A DNA stretch of 46,051 nucleotides. It comes from Candidatus Gastranaerophilales bacterium (lineage in GTDB: Bacteria; Cyanobacteriota; Vampirovibrionia; Gastranaerophilales; Gastranaerophilaceae). The stretch spans positions 1 through 46,051 of the forward strand of contig CALUPJ010000044.1 of assembly GCA_944322555.1 (NCBI GenBank), written 5' to 3'. This document shows, piece after piece, positions 33,740 to 42,115 of the stretch (position 1 is its first letter; each line of letters starts with the position of its first letter). A model generated the notes under the pieces. That model did not search any database. It was not told where the DNA came from and saw nothing but the letters and a program-made list of their open reading frames with translations. A program made the translations under genes and the position numbers.

Positions 33740-34669
33740 GTGCTAAAAACAGCAGATAAAACAGAATTAAACCAGATTTCACTAACAGGCGCAAGAGCGT
33801 TGGTGCTTATCGGGCTTTTAATGGAAGCTCCCCGAACGCTGGACGAAATCCGGAATATTTTTATTGAACTCAAATTAATGGAAGATACCAATTCCAGTGA
33901 TATTTTGAGAATTGACCTGAATACTCTGCGTACAATGGGATGCGAAATTTCAAGAGCCAGTGCAAAAACAAAATTCAGATATGTTCTGAAAAAACATCCG
34001 TTTATGCTCGGAATAACTTCCGAAGAAATCGGAAATCTAAAAAAGATTTATAAAAAAATAAAAGATAATTCTAATTTGCTGTTAATGCTCAAATATGATG
34101 AGTTTTTCAAAAAACTTGCCGTCTATATTGATGACGAAAATGTAAAAGAAGAACTTTACGGAATTTCGGTTCTTAAAAATTATCAAACAGATTTGATAAA
34201 CGAACTTATTAAAGATTGCCGTCAAAACCGTATTTTAAAACTCTTATATAAAAGTGCGGGCTCAAAGGATTATACGGAAAAAGAGATTACGCCTCTGCGG
34301 CTTGTGTACCGGAATGATAAAGTATATTTGTGCGGTTACGACCACAGCAAAAAAGAATCCGTTGTTCTTAATATAGCAAGAATAAAGTCAATCTTGTCGC
34401 GAATTGCGGGAAATGATGATATAGAAGTTAAAACTACAAAGATAAAATTCTTCCTTAAAAGTTTTGGAATATCAGAAATACAGGAAAACGAAACTATTGT
34501 AGAAAAATCGGAAAAAGGCTTCTTAATTGAAGGAAATTATTATAATGATTTCTGGGCAATGCAGAGAATTTTATCATTCGGTTCTGACTGTACCGTAATT
34601 GAACCGGAAGACTTTAAAGAAAAAATAATACAAAAGATAAAAAGTATGAGGGAGATTTATCATGAGTAA
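33740..34669 (+). CDS. WYL-domain transcriptional regulator (first of a pair)
   Basis: 309 aa from GTG 33740 (TTAGGGG 8 nt upstream). N-terminal HTH at about 15-70 (LIGLLMEAPRTLDEIRNIF), then a WYL domain (TPLRLVYRNDKVYLCGYDH then VLNIARIKSI at about 195-235), where W is replaced (VYLCGYD). WYL proteins sense ligands or nucleic acid to control stress genes; tandem pairs occur as PafB/PafC in Actinobacteria. Overlaps the next WYL-like gene by 8 bp, and that overlaps coaX. Confidence 0.8.
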   Translation: MLKTADKTELNQISLTGARALVLIGLLMEAPRTLDEIRNIFIELKLMEDTNSSDILRIDLNTLRTMGCEISRASAKTKFRYVLKKHPFMLGITSEEIGNLKKIYKKIKDNSNLLLMLKYDEFFKKLAVYIDDENVKEELYGISVLKNYQTDLINELIKDCRQNRILKLLYKSAGSKDYTEKEITPLRLVYRNDKVYLCGYDHSKKESVVLNIARIKSILSRIAGNDDIEVKTTKIKFFLKSFGISEIQENETIVEKSEKGFLIEGNYYNDFWAMQRILSFGSDCTVIEPEDFKEKIIQKIKSMREIYHE

Positions 34670-35525
34670 GCTGTCAATTAAGAAAAACCTCTCCTCAATT
34701 CAGGTACTAAAAACACTGCAAATTCTGCTTCAGGGTAATTTTTCCATGAGTGAACTGGTAATAAAACTTAACAAAAATGAGCCGGAACCTGTATTTAATA
34801 ACAGTGTTATAAGCAAATATATTAATACTTGCAGATTTTGCGGAATAGATATTCCCAAAATTCATAATAAATATTTTATAGCAAGTATGCCGTTCGGCTT
34901 GGAGTTAACCACCGGCGACATCAATTTACTTGAAAATCTGCAAAATATCGTAAGAACGGAAATGTCACAAAAATGCAACAAAATTTTTGATACATTTATT
35001 GACAAATTAAACAGATATTCCAATAAAAAAATCGTACGCATTGAAAAGGATAATAAGAAGGTTTTTTCCGAACTGTTTGAAAATGCCGTGTCGGATAAAA
35101 GAAAAATCAGACTTATGTTCAAAAACCGCGCCGAAATGGAATGTATTCCTTTAAAAATACAGGATAATCAAGGTAAAACTTTTTTCAATGTTCTGTATAA
35201 AAATAAAGAGCGTATGATTTGGGCGGGAAGACTTTCGGGTATGGAAGTTTTGAGCGAAAAATTTGTGCACAATTTCAATGAACCTTCCGTTGTTTTTGTA
35301 CTTAAAGGAAAATTGGCTGAAAGATATACACTGCGTGAAAATGAGCAGATTATGTCATCATCTCTGAATGAATTAACAATTTCCAATAAAGGTGAAAATA
35401 AAGAAATTCTGTTTGCAAGGCTTCTCAGATATGATGACAAATGCGAAATAAAATATCCGCATTCGTACAGAGAAGAAATGGCGCAGCTTCTTGATAATAT
35501 GCTTAGAAATTATGGTGAGGTGTAA
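34662..35525 (+). CDS. Second WYL-like regulator
   Basis: 287 aa. The same general build as the gene before it (N-terminal HTH VLKTLQILLQGNFSMSELVIKL, then a beta-rich half), but the WYL core is eroded: RMIWAGRLSGMEVL is all that remains. Probably a divergent partner that forms a heterodimer with the first. Overlaps the first by 8 bp; its stop TAA shares a base with the coaX ATG, so the genes are translationally coupled. Confidence 0.65.
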   Translation: MSKLSIKKNLSSIQVLKTLQILLQGNFSMSELVIKLNKNEPEPVFNNSVISKYINTCRFCGIDIPKIHNKYFIASMPFGLELTTGDINLLENLQNIVRTEMSQKCNKIFDTFIDKLNRYSNKKIVRIEKDNKKVFSELFENAVSDKRKIRLMFKNRAEMECIPLKIQDNQGKTFFNVLYKNKERMIWAGRLSGMEVLSEKFVHNFNEPSVVFVLKGKLAERYTLRENEQIMSSSLNELTISNKGENKEILFARLLRYDDKCEIKYPHSYREEMAQLLDNMLRNYGEV

Positions 35526-36286
35526 TGCTTCTTGTAATAGACATCGGAAATACTAACATTACACTCGGAGTGTTTGAGAATGAAAATCTTGTAGAAACAT
35601 TTCGTCTTGCGTCCGATAAAGAATTACCGCAAGAAGAATATGAGATTTTACTGCATTCTCTGTTCAAAAAATACAGTATAAAGGCATGTATTATAGCCTC
35701 CGTTGTGGATGAACTGACAAAGAGATTAAAACACGCTTCAGATAACGTATTTCATATAGATTCGCTTGTTGTATCAACCAAATTAAATCTCGGAATTCAA
35801 ATAAAATTGAAAAATCCTAAAGAAGCAGGAGCAGACAGGATAGCAAATGCCTGCGGCGCATATATTTTGTACCGGAAACCTGCAATTATTGTTGACCTCG
35901 GGACAGCTACAACATTTGATATCATTGACAAAGAAGGATGTTTTATCGGCGGTGTAATTATGCCGGGGCTTAATTTACAATTTCGGGCATTAAACAAAAG
36001 TACTTCTAAACTTCCCAGAATTGAAGCGGATACTGTAGACAAAGCTATAGGTAACAATACAGCCGATGCAATTTTATCGGGTGTTATAAGAGGTTCCGCC
36101 TGTGCAATAGAAGGTTTGATTGAACAATGTGAAAAAGAACTCGGAGAAAATGCAGTTATAATTGCAACCGGAGGTTATTCAAATCTTATTTCAGAATATA
36201 TGACACGCAAATTTGATTTTATTAATCCTTATCTGACCCTTGAAGGCTTAAGGTTTTTGTATGAATTAAACAAAGAGGAAAGTTAA
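35525..36286 (+). CDS. coaX: Type III pantothenate kinase
   Basis: 253 aa. ASKHA-fold kinase: LLVIDIGNTNITLGVF (residues 2-17), GADRIANACGAY, IIVDLGTATTFDII, IATGGYS. First step of CoA synthesis from pantothenate; type III needs a monovalent cation and is not feedback-inhibited by CoA. Its start overlaps the WYL-like gene by one base (TAATG). panB and panC lie at 42-44 kb. Confidence 0.95.
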   Translation: MLLVIDIGNTNITLGVFENENLVETFRLASDKELPQEEYEILLHSLFKKYSIKACIIASVVDELTKRLKHASDNVFHIDSLVVSTKLNLGIQIKLKNPKEAGADRIANACGAYILYRKPAIIVDLGTATTFDIIDKEGCFIGGVIMPGLNLQFRALNKSTSKLPRIEADTVDKAIGNNTADAILSGVIRGSACAIEGLIEQCEKELGENAVIIATGGYSNLISEYMTRKFDFINPYLTLEGLRFLYELNKEES

Positions 36287-36356
36287 ATCCTAAATACAAA
36301 ATGCTGTTCCTGCAGCCGAATTTCAGTTCTAAATATTATTTCACAAAAATCTGTTT

Positions 36357-37709
36357 TTAAAATAATTTGTCTAAATCAAGTTTCATGGGTTTATCCGGCG
36401 GTGACATTTTATACATTTTATCTGCAAAGTTTTTTATATACCATTTACTCAAACCAAGTTTCGTAAATGTTCCGTTGTTACTCAATTCTATTAATCTATC
36501 AATATATTTCTGGCAATTTTCATAACTTTCAGGATGCTTTTGAAGCTGGGTTGACATTCTTCTGTGTGCCCGTTCATTATTAGCAAATGCTGTCGCCAGA
36601 GCAAGGTTATTTAAAATATCTTCACCGCCATGCAAAGCCGGAAGTATATGTTCTGCGGTTCCGATTGATTCACTTATCAAATCATAACCTATTTTCTCAG
36701 AAGAATTTAACGCCGATTTCATAATAAAAGCTGAAACTTCTTCTTTCGCAGTTGGAAGCTTTACTGCAATTTTTTCCATTTCACGAGTTAACTTTAAATT
36801 TTTTTGTTTTGCGAGAATTTTTTGTAATTCATGAATAAAAACCTTTCGGCTAAACGGTTCCACAACCGGAATATTATAAAGACGTGATTTTGTTGACATC
36901 ATAAGTTTATTCAATTCTTTATTTTCAGCAAGCGGAGACTGCATTATAACTTTAGTCATCTGTCTTAATTTTCCGGCTATTTGTCTTGTTTTGTCAGGTA
37001 TATAATTTTCGGAAACTGCCGCATGATTTTCAGGAATTGATTTTGACATATTTAATAATTTTTTCATTACCTTTATTTCAGAATGTATTCCGCGGCTTTT
37101 AATCTCCGGCATAAATCTGTCAAGCTTGTATCTAAACTCTTTAGCACTAAAAGGAATTATTATATCTTTATCGTACAAACGACTATTTGTAACAGCCATA
37201 AGTTCATTGAATTCCTTTAAAAGTTCAGGCGGAAGATTTTGAGCCATTTGGGTTAACTTTTCAAAAATCGGAGCCTGCTTCTGTCTCAAATCAGCCATTG
37301 CGTCAGGAATTCTTCTATGTAAAACATCTTCTAGCCGCATATTAGGAAATTTTTTTGCATCCTGCTTAATCATTAAATAAATTTCTTTTTCTACGGGAAA
37401 TAAACTTGCTTCATATTTATTCATTACTTTAATAAGTGATTTTAAAGGAAGTGAAAAAATTTTTGCCTGTAATATATGACGCACCTCCTGCGGATCTATC
37501 ATAATTTTACCCGTATACATATCAGGTATTTGATATGCCAGAAGTTTTTTAAGTATTACAATATCCTGTGCCGTTTTACCCTTAAAACAAACTGTATCCG
37601 CTTTTAGAGAAGATATTCCCAATACTCCGTATTGGGAATAATCATTATGATTATTCTTTTTTGGACAAGTCGGATTAAAGATATTAAAATTAACTGGTGT
37701 AATTCTCAC
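36357..37709 (-). CDS. Large unknown protein with internal repeats and HNH-like C-terminus
   Basis: 450 aa from a GTG; no family name. The N-terminus has the KADTVCFKGK tag (residues 36-45) seen in related form in other proteins here. Two long repeats: 168-200 (NELMAVTNSRLYDKDIIIPFS) and 267-299 (NKLMMSTKSRLYNIPVVEPFS); their shared [NK]-x-L-M-x-x-T-x-S-R-L-Y core is striking. The C-terminal region GTAEHILPALHGGEDILNN with ANNERAH (H354, G361-G362, N367, N377, R380) mirrors the H-x-x-P-x-x-x-GG-x-x-x-x-x-N pattern of HNH nucleases, but has no zinc Cys. A weak TATTGT lies 6 nt before the GTG. No signal peptide. Nuclease activity is a hypothesis. Confidence 0.65.
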   Translation of the reverse strand: MRITPVNFNIFNPTCPKKNNHNDYSQYGVLGISSLKADTVCFKGKTAQDIVILKKLLAYQIPDMYTGKIMIDPQEVRHILQAKIFSLPLKSLIKVMNKYEASLFPVEKEIYLMIKQDAKKFPNMRLEDVLHRRIPDAMADLRQKQAPIFEKLTQMAQNLPPELLKEFNELMAVTNSRLYDKDIIIPFSAKEFRYKLDRFMPEIKSRGIHSEIKVMKKLLNMSKSIPENHAAVSENYIPDKTRQIAGKLRQMTKVIMQSPLAENKELNKLMMSTKSRLYNIPVVEPFSRKVFIHELQKILAKQKNLKLTREMEKIAVKLPTAKEEVSAFIMKSALNSSEKIGYDLISESIGTAEHILPALHGGEDILNNLALATAFANNERAHRRMSTQLQKHPESYENCQKYIDRLIELSNNGTFTKLGLSKWYIKNFADKMYKMSPPDKPMKLDLDKLF

Positions 37710-37779
37710 AATAATACAATACTTCTAAATTAATTTTTTTGCCAGAATGTAAATAAAGTGTTACAAAGATAAAATACGG

Positions 37780-37905
37780 AAAAATTGAAAAGTGATGATT
37801 TTCCGAACTTTTTCAAATCCGGTTTCAGGTGAGTAAACATAGGTAGTGTGCTATCACGTACATAACCTGATGTGAAACTGACTCCGAAAATTTACGGGAT
37901 TTTGC
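37780..37905. other. Intergenic stretch with possible RNA structure
   Basis: Between the HNH-like gene and secF. GTTTCAGGT near 37831 pairs with ACCT...GAAAC near 37865-37877 (bulge of about 5), and GGTAGTG near 37850 pairs with CAC...ACC; CGGAAAA/TTTTCCG form a further 7-bp hairpin with a T-run on the forward strand near 37780-37820. No known riboswitch consensus was recognised. May belong to the 5' leader of the HNH-like gene (reverse strand). Confidence 0.25.
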
Positions 37906-37917
37906 AGGCACAAAATA

Positions 37918-37945
37918 GGGCGGAAATGCTAAAGCATTTCCGCCC
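37918..37945 (-). terminator. Terminator of the secF transcript
   Basis: GGGCGGAAATGCT (37918-37930) and AGCATTTCCGCCC (37933-37945) form a 13-bp stem with a 2-nt loop, followed on the reverse strand by TATTTTG. Closes the pxpA-secF run. Confidence 0.75.
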
Positions 37946-37966
37946 CTCGAATTTAAAGCCGCAATT

Positions 37967-38920
37967 TTATTGCGCAACCGTTTTGGTTGAAAGTTTTCTG
38001 TCTTCCCAAATATCTACAAGAGTGGAGCAGAAGAAAATACTTGAATATGTACCTACGGCAATACCGAGAATCATCGCCAGTACAAAATCCCTTGTTGTTA
38101 CACCGCCCCAGAAATAGAGAGCAACAAGAGTTATCAGAGTTGTCAGAGAAGTATTAATACTTCTTGCAAGAGTTTGGTTAACACTTGCATTCATTATTTC
38201 GCTAAAAGTCATTTTCTTTGAATAATATTTTAAATTCTCACGAACTCTGTCAAATACAACAATAGTATCGTGAACCGAAAATCCTATTACCGTTAAAAGT
38301 GCGGTTACAAACAAAGCATCAATCTGAACATCATAGAATAAACCCAGAAGTGAAAATACACCGCAGACAAACAAAGAGTCGTGCACCAGTCCCAATATTG
38401 CCGAAAGCGCATAGTCAAACTGAAATCTGAAAGTCAGATATGCAATAATTCCCAAAAGCGCCAGCGAAAGTGCAATCAATGAATTTTTAAACAACTCCAT
38501 ACCGAGTGTCGGACCGACAGATGAAACCTGAACAAGTTCAGGGGCCTTAAATTCACCGGATACAATATTGGTAATTTTATCCTGATCGGCAGAACCTTCT
38601 TCTATAAACTTTGTTCTTATAGAAAGAATTGATTTCAAATCCGTATTCTGCTGTGAATTTATATTGATTATCTGCAAATAAGGATTACTAATCCCGCCCT
38701 GCTCAAGCTTCTGTCTTACATCAGACAGTTTTTCATTGGAAATATTTTCTTTTACACCATATTGCAGTGTAGTTCCGCCTGTATAATCAATACCGACTTT
38801 CATTGGTGTATGCGTCGGATAAGTTATTGTTGAATAAATCATTGCAACAATTCCCGGCAAAAGAAGTACTGCTGAAAGTGCCAGGAATAAAAATCTGTAT
38901 TTTACTATATTTAATTTCAT
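37967..38920 (-). CDS. secF: Protein translocase subunit SecF
   Basis: 317 aa, normal. Six-helix SecD/SecF fold: YRFLFLALSAVLLLPGIV (TM1), a periplasmic loop of about 100 aa, GIDYTGGTTLQ, then later helices with FSVHDTIVVFDRVREN and RSINTSLTTLITLVALYFWGG. Works with SecD as a proton-driven pull on exported proteins. AAAGGAA before the ATG; follows secD by 39 nt. Confidence 0.94.
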   Translation of the reverse strand: MKLNIVKYRFLFLALSAVLLLPGIVAMIYSTITYPTHTPMKVGIDYTGGTTLQYGVKENISNEKLSDVRQKLEQGGISNPYLQIININSQQNTDLKSILSIRTKFIEEGSADQDKITNIVSGEFKAPELVQVSSVGPTLGMELFKNSLIALSLALLGIIAYLTFRFQFDYALSAILGLVHDSLFVCGVFSLLGLFYDVQIDALFVTALLTVIGFSVHDTIVVFDRVRENLKYYSKKMTFSEIMNASVNQTLARSINTSLTTLITLVALYFWGGVTTRDFVLAMILGIAVGTYSSIFFCSTLVDIWEDRKLSTKTVAQ

Positions 38921-38959
38921 TTTAATTTCCTTTATTTCTGTAATCTAACCCGATAAAAC

Positions 38960-40267
38960 TTAGTCCAATATACCAAATTTAGCTTTTTCACGCTTAGTCT
39001 CAACTGCCTGAAATCCTTCGTTGATTTCGGAAGCCTTAAGTCCGAACAAGCCCGGATGAGTCAGTTTTCCGGTTCCGAATATCAGATGCATAAAGTTTTT
39101 GGTAATCGTTATTGCACTGAACATTGAAACAATAACACCGACTGCCAGTGTTAAAGCAAAACCTTTAACAATGCTTGTTCCGCAGCAGTAAAGTATTGCG
39201 CAGGTAATAATAGTAGTCATATTGGAGTCAAAAATACTTGTAAATGCTCTGTCAAAACCTGCATTTATTGCCGTAAACAATGTTCTTCCGGCTCTCAATT
39301 CTTCTTTGGTTCTTTCAAAAATAAGAATATTGGCATCAACTGCCATACCGATACTAAGAATAAAACCTGCGATACCGGCAAGTGTAAGTGTTATCGGAAT
39401 AGCTTTAAACAATGCAAAGAGCATTAATCCGTAAATTATAAGAGCCATATCGGCAATTAATCCGGGTGCCCTGTAGTACAAAGCCATAAACAACATTACA
39501 AACCCTAACCCGATAGCACCTGCTATTTTTGATTTTGCAATACTATCTGCACCGAGAGTCGGACCGACTGTGTTTTCTTCTATAATTTTAGCGGGAACAG
39601 GCAATGCACCGGCATTCAAAAGGTCAACCATTTTCTTTGCTTCATCATAAACAAAGCCGCTGTCTCCGCCGGAAATTTGCGCTCTTCCGCCGGTAATAGC
39701 CTCTCTGATTACCGGAGCCGACTGCAATTCTCCGTTAAAAAATATTGCCATTGGCTGACCGACAAGTTCTTTCGTTAATGCAGCGAATTTCTTGGTACCC
39801 TCGCCATTAAACTCCAAATCTACAACCCATTGACCGTTTTGTGAATTTGTACTCAGATTTGCTTTAGATAAATCCTTACCTGTTAAACCCGTAGAAGCCC
39901 ATTCTGTTTCTCCGTCTTTAACAACCGGTTTTCTAAAATCCAGTTCCGCTGTTTCACCAAGATATGCTTTTGCCTGATTTAAATCCGAAACATCGGGAAT
40001 TTCAATAACGAGTCTTTTATCTCCCGCTCTTTGTACAACCGTTTCTGAAACACCGAGTTTGTTAACCCTGTTTTCTATTGCAAACTGCAAACTCGACATC
40101 ATATCCGGCGTAATTTGTGCTATTGTATCCGTTGTTTGTGCTTCCAGCACCAGTCTTGAACCGCCGACTAAATCCAGACCGAGTTTTGTAGGCTTAACGC
40201 AAATTGTCACGATTGATGCTATGACAATAAGCACAATTGCCCAAAACATAATCAGTTTATTCTTCAT
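38960..40267 (-). CDS. secD: Protein translocase subunit SecD
   Basis: 435 aa, at the short end (as in many non-proteobacteria; E. coli SecD is 615). N-terminal helix, periplasmic P1 with the LGLDLVGGSRLVLE motif, then helices with SIGMAVDANILIFERTKEEL and TSIFDSNMTTIITCAILY. Partner of SecF, 39 nt upstream of it. AAAGGAG before the ATG. dapA lies 74 nt upstream on the same strand. Confidence 0.93.
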   Translation of the reverse strand: MKNKLIMFWAIVLIVIASIVTICVKPTKLGLDLVGGSRLVLEAQTTDTIAQITPDMMSSLQFAIENRVNKLGVSETVVQRAGDKRLVIEIPDVSDLNQAKAYLGETAELDFRKPVVKDGETEWASTGLTGKDLSKANLSTNSQNGQWVVDLEFNGEGTKKFAALTKELVGQPMAIFFNGELQSAPVIREAITGGRAQISGGDSGFVYDEAKKMVDLLNAGALPVPAKIIEENTVGPTLGADSIAKSKIAGAIGLGFVMLFMALYYRAPGLIADMALIIYGLMLFALFKAIPITLTLAGIAGFILSIGMAVDANILIFERTKEELRAGRTLFTAINAGFDRAFTSIFDSNMTTIITCAILYCCGTSIVKGFALTLAVGVIVSMFSAITITKNFMHLIFGTGKLTHPGLFGLKASEINEGFQAVETKREKAKFGILD

Positions 40268-40341
40268 TTATATACTCCTTTTTTTAAATTTATTATTATA
40301 ATTTTATCCCAAGTCCGAAAATTAAAATCTTACCCGACAGA

Positions 40342-41220
40342 CTAAATGGAATCCAGCGTAAAGTATAATTCCGTTTTTTCCGCCTTAGTCAACTCGACAA
40401 GAGGCCGTCTTACAAAATCTTCAATTATTCCGCGATATGCAAGCGCTGCTTTTACCGGAACAGGATTAGGTGCCATAAACAGTTTTTTAAATATCGGATA
40501 GAGTTTTTGATGCATATTTCTTGCAGTCATAACATCTCCGGTTTTAAAGTTTCTAATCATGGATTTGATTTCTTTACCGAAAAGATGAGATGCTACGGAG
40601 ATAACACCGTGTGCACCCACTGAAAGCATCGGCAGCGTCAGGCTGTCATCACCTGAATATATGACAAAATCTTTAGGGCAGTTCATCTTCAAATCCGTAA
40701 TTAAATCCATATCACCAAAACTCTGTTTTAAAGCTGCAATATTTTGATATTTTCTTGCAAGAGTTTTAATTGTATCTACCGCCATATTCACTCCCGTACG
40801 AGAAGGAATATTGTATAAAATTACCGGAAGTTCGACAGCTTCCGCAATTGCCGAAAAATGCTCTATCAAACCGCTCTGTGACGGTTTATTATAATAAGGC
40901 ACAACGGAAAGAATTGCATCTGCACCTTCTTTTTCCGCTTTTTTAGCCATCATAACAGCCGTTTCCGTAGAATTGGAGCCTGTACCCATAACTACCTTGC
41001 CTTTACCGGCAACGGCTCTTTTTACACTGCAAAGAATCTCAATTTCTTCATCATGTGTAAGCGTAGGAGATTCACCCGTTGTTCCCGTAACAAGAACGGC
41101 ATCGGAGCCGGTATTAACAAGCTGATACGCAAGAGCTTCAACTTTTTCATAATCGACTTCTCTTTTTTCGTTAAACGGAGTGACCATAGCTGTTATTACT
41201 TCACCTGCGTCGTATCTCAT
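40342..41220 (-). CDS. dapA: 4-Hydroxy-tetrahydrodipicolinate synthase
   Basis: 292 aa TIM barrel. Features: VTGTTGESPTLTHDEE, PYYNKPSQSGLIEHF, YNIPSRTGVN (with the proton-relay Tyr), and the Schiff-base Lys in ALKQSFGD; also YSGDDSLTLPML and GAHGVISVASH. First committed step of lysine/DAP synthesis. AAGGGAAATTT before the ATG. Precedes secD by 74 nt and follows the unknown membrane protein by 43 nt. Confidence 0.95.
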   Translation of the reverse strand: MRYDAGEVITAMVTPFNEKREVDYEKVEALAYQLVNTGSDAVLVTGTTGESPTLTHDEEIEILCSVKRAVAGKGKVVMGTGSNSTETAVMMAKKAEKEGADAILSVVPYYNKPSQSGLIEHFSAIAEAVELPVILYNIPSRTGVNMAVDTIKTLARKYQNIAALKQSFGDMDLITDLKMNCPKDFVIYSGDDSLTLPMLSVGAHGVISVASHLFGKEIKSMIRNFKTGDVMTARNMHQKLYPIFKKLFMAPNPVPVKAALAYRGIIEDFVRRPLVELTKAEKTELYFTLDSI

Positions 41221-41263
41221 AAATTTCCCTTTCTATCCTGCTCCTTTACCAACTCTTATTATA

Positions 41264-42115
41264 CTACAGAAGTTCTTTAAACTCATGAACTTCCAATGTT
41301 TTATTTCCGTATTGAAAAAGACCAATCTGCGAAGTTCCGTATCTGTGAGTCTCATTAAATTTGTATCTGAAAGAAGTATCAGCAGCCATGCTGATTTTAC
41401 CAAAATGTTTTAGCGAAATCAGTTTTTTAAGCTGTTCCATATCATCTCCTGACTGAACACATATTGCATAATCTAACGGTGCATTTGAATGCAGTACTTT
41501 GAAAAATACATCCAAAACATTATCTATACCGTTAAAATTATCGAATTGATATAAGTAACCGCCTTCAAAAAACATTGGTTTCATTGAAAGTTTTTTCTCT
41601 ATAAACTCCGTCATAAGCTTATTTTGTTCATCGATATTTATATTCAATTCCCTGTGCGAAAATTTAGGTTTTATTACCGTATGCACGGATATCATATATT
41701 TGTTAACTTTTTTTTCTTCGCGCGTAATATCTTCTTTAAATTTTTTATTCATTATGGTTTCTTCTGTTTTTTTACAGATAAAATGCGTACTCCGGTAAAG
41801 TCCTTCAATAATATTAACAAGGAGAATAACCCAGTTCATACTATATGCAAGAATTGTCAAAATAATTAACGCGCTTAAGTACTTAAGTTCAAAAACCGCT
41901 CCAAAAAAGTTAAATGAAAACGAATAAATTTTGTTTGTTGTTTTAATAAGCCAGGCAAAGAAAGGGGTAATAAATCCGAGCCATTCCCAATCGGCGGAAG
42001 TCAAATTTTGAACCCAATACAGGAGAAACAATATAATACAAATCGTTAAAACAATTTTCATAAAATGTAAAAAGCTTTTTAAAAAATTGAAAAATCCGAT
42101 AATAAAATTATGCAT
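41264..42115 (-). CDS. Unknown membrane protein in the panC-dapA operon
   Basis: 283 aa from ATG 42115 (an upstream TTG in frame is less likely; GGAGGGGAATA precedes the ATG). At least two membrane helices: about 19-36 (MKIVLTICIILFLLYWV) and 75-100 (LIILTILAYSMNWVILLVN). A cytosolic domain of about 150 aa follows; its fold (YMISVHTVIKPKFS, GGYLYQFDNFNGIDNVLDVF, HFGKISMAADTSFRYKF) loosely recalls a class III nucleotidyl cyclase-type alpha/beta fold with missing metal Asp, but this is weak. Overlaps the panC stop by one base, so is coupled to it. Confidence 0.6.
   Translation of the reverse strand: MHNFIIGFFNFLKSFLHFMKIVLTICIILFLLYWVQNLTSADWEWLGFITPFFAWLIKTTNKIYSFSFNFFGAVFELKYLSALIILTILAYSMNWVILLVNIIEGLYRSTHFICKKTEETIMNKKFKEDITREEKKVNKYMISVHTVIKPKFSHRELNINIDEQNKLMTEFIEKKLSMKPMFFEGGYLYQFDNFNGIDNVLDVFFKVLHSNAPLDYAICVQSGDDMEQLKKLISLKHFGKISMAADTSFRYKFNETHRYGTSQIGLFQYGNKTLEVHEFKELL

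Noticed and set aside
37872..38117. Forward 81-aa open frame over the secF end
   Set aside because: Overlaps the secF terminator and coding region in antisense; no supporting signals.
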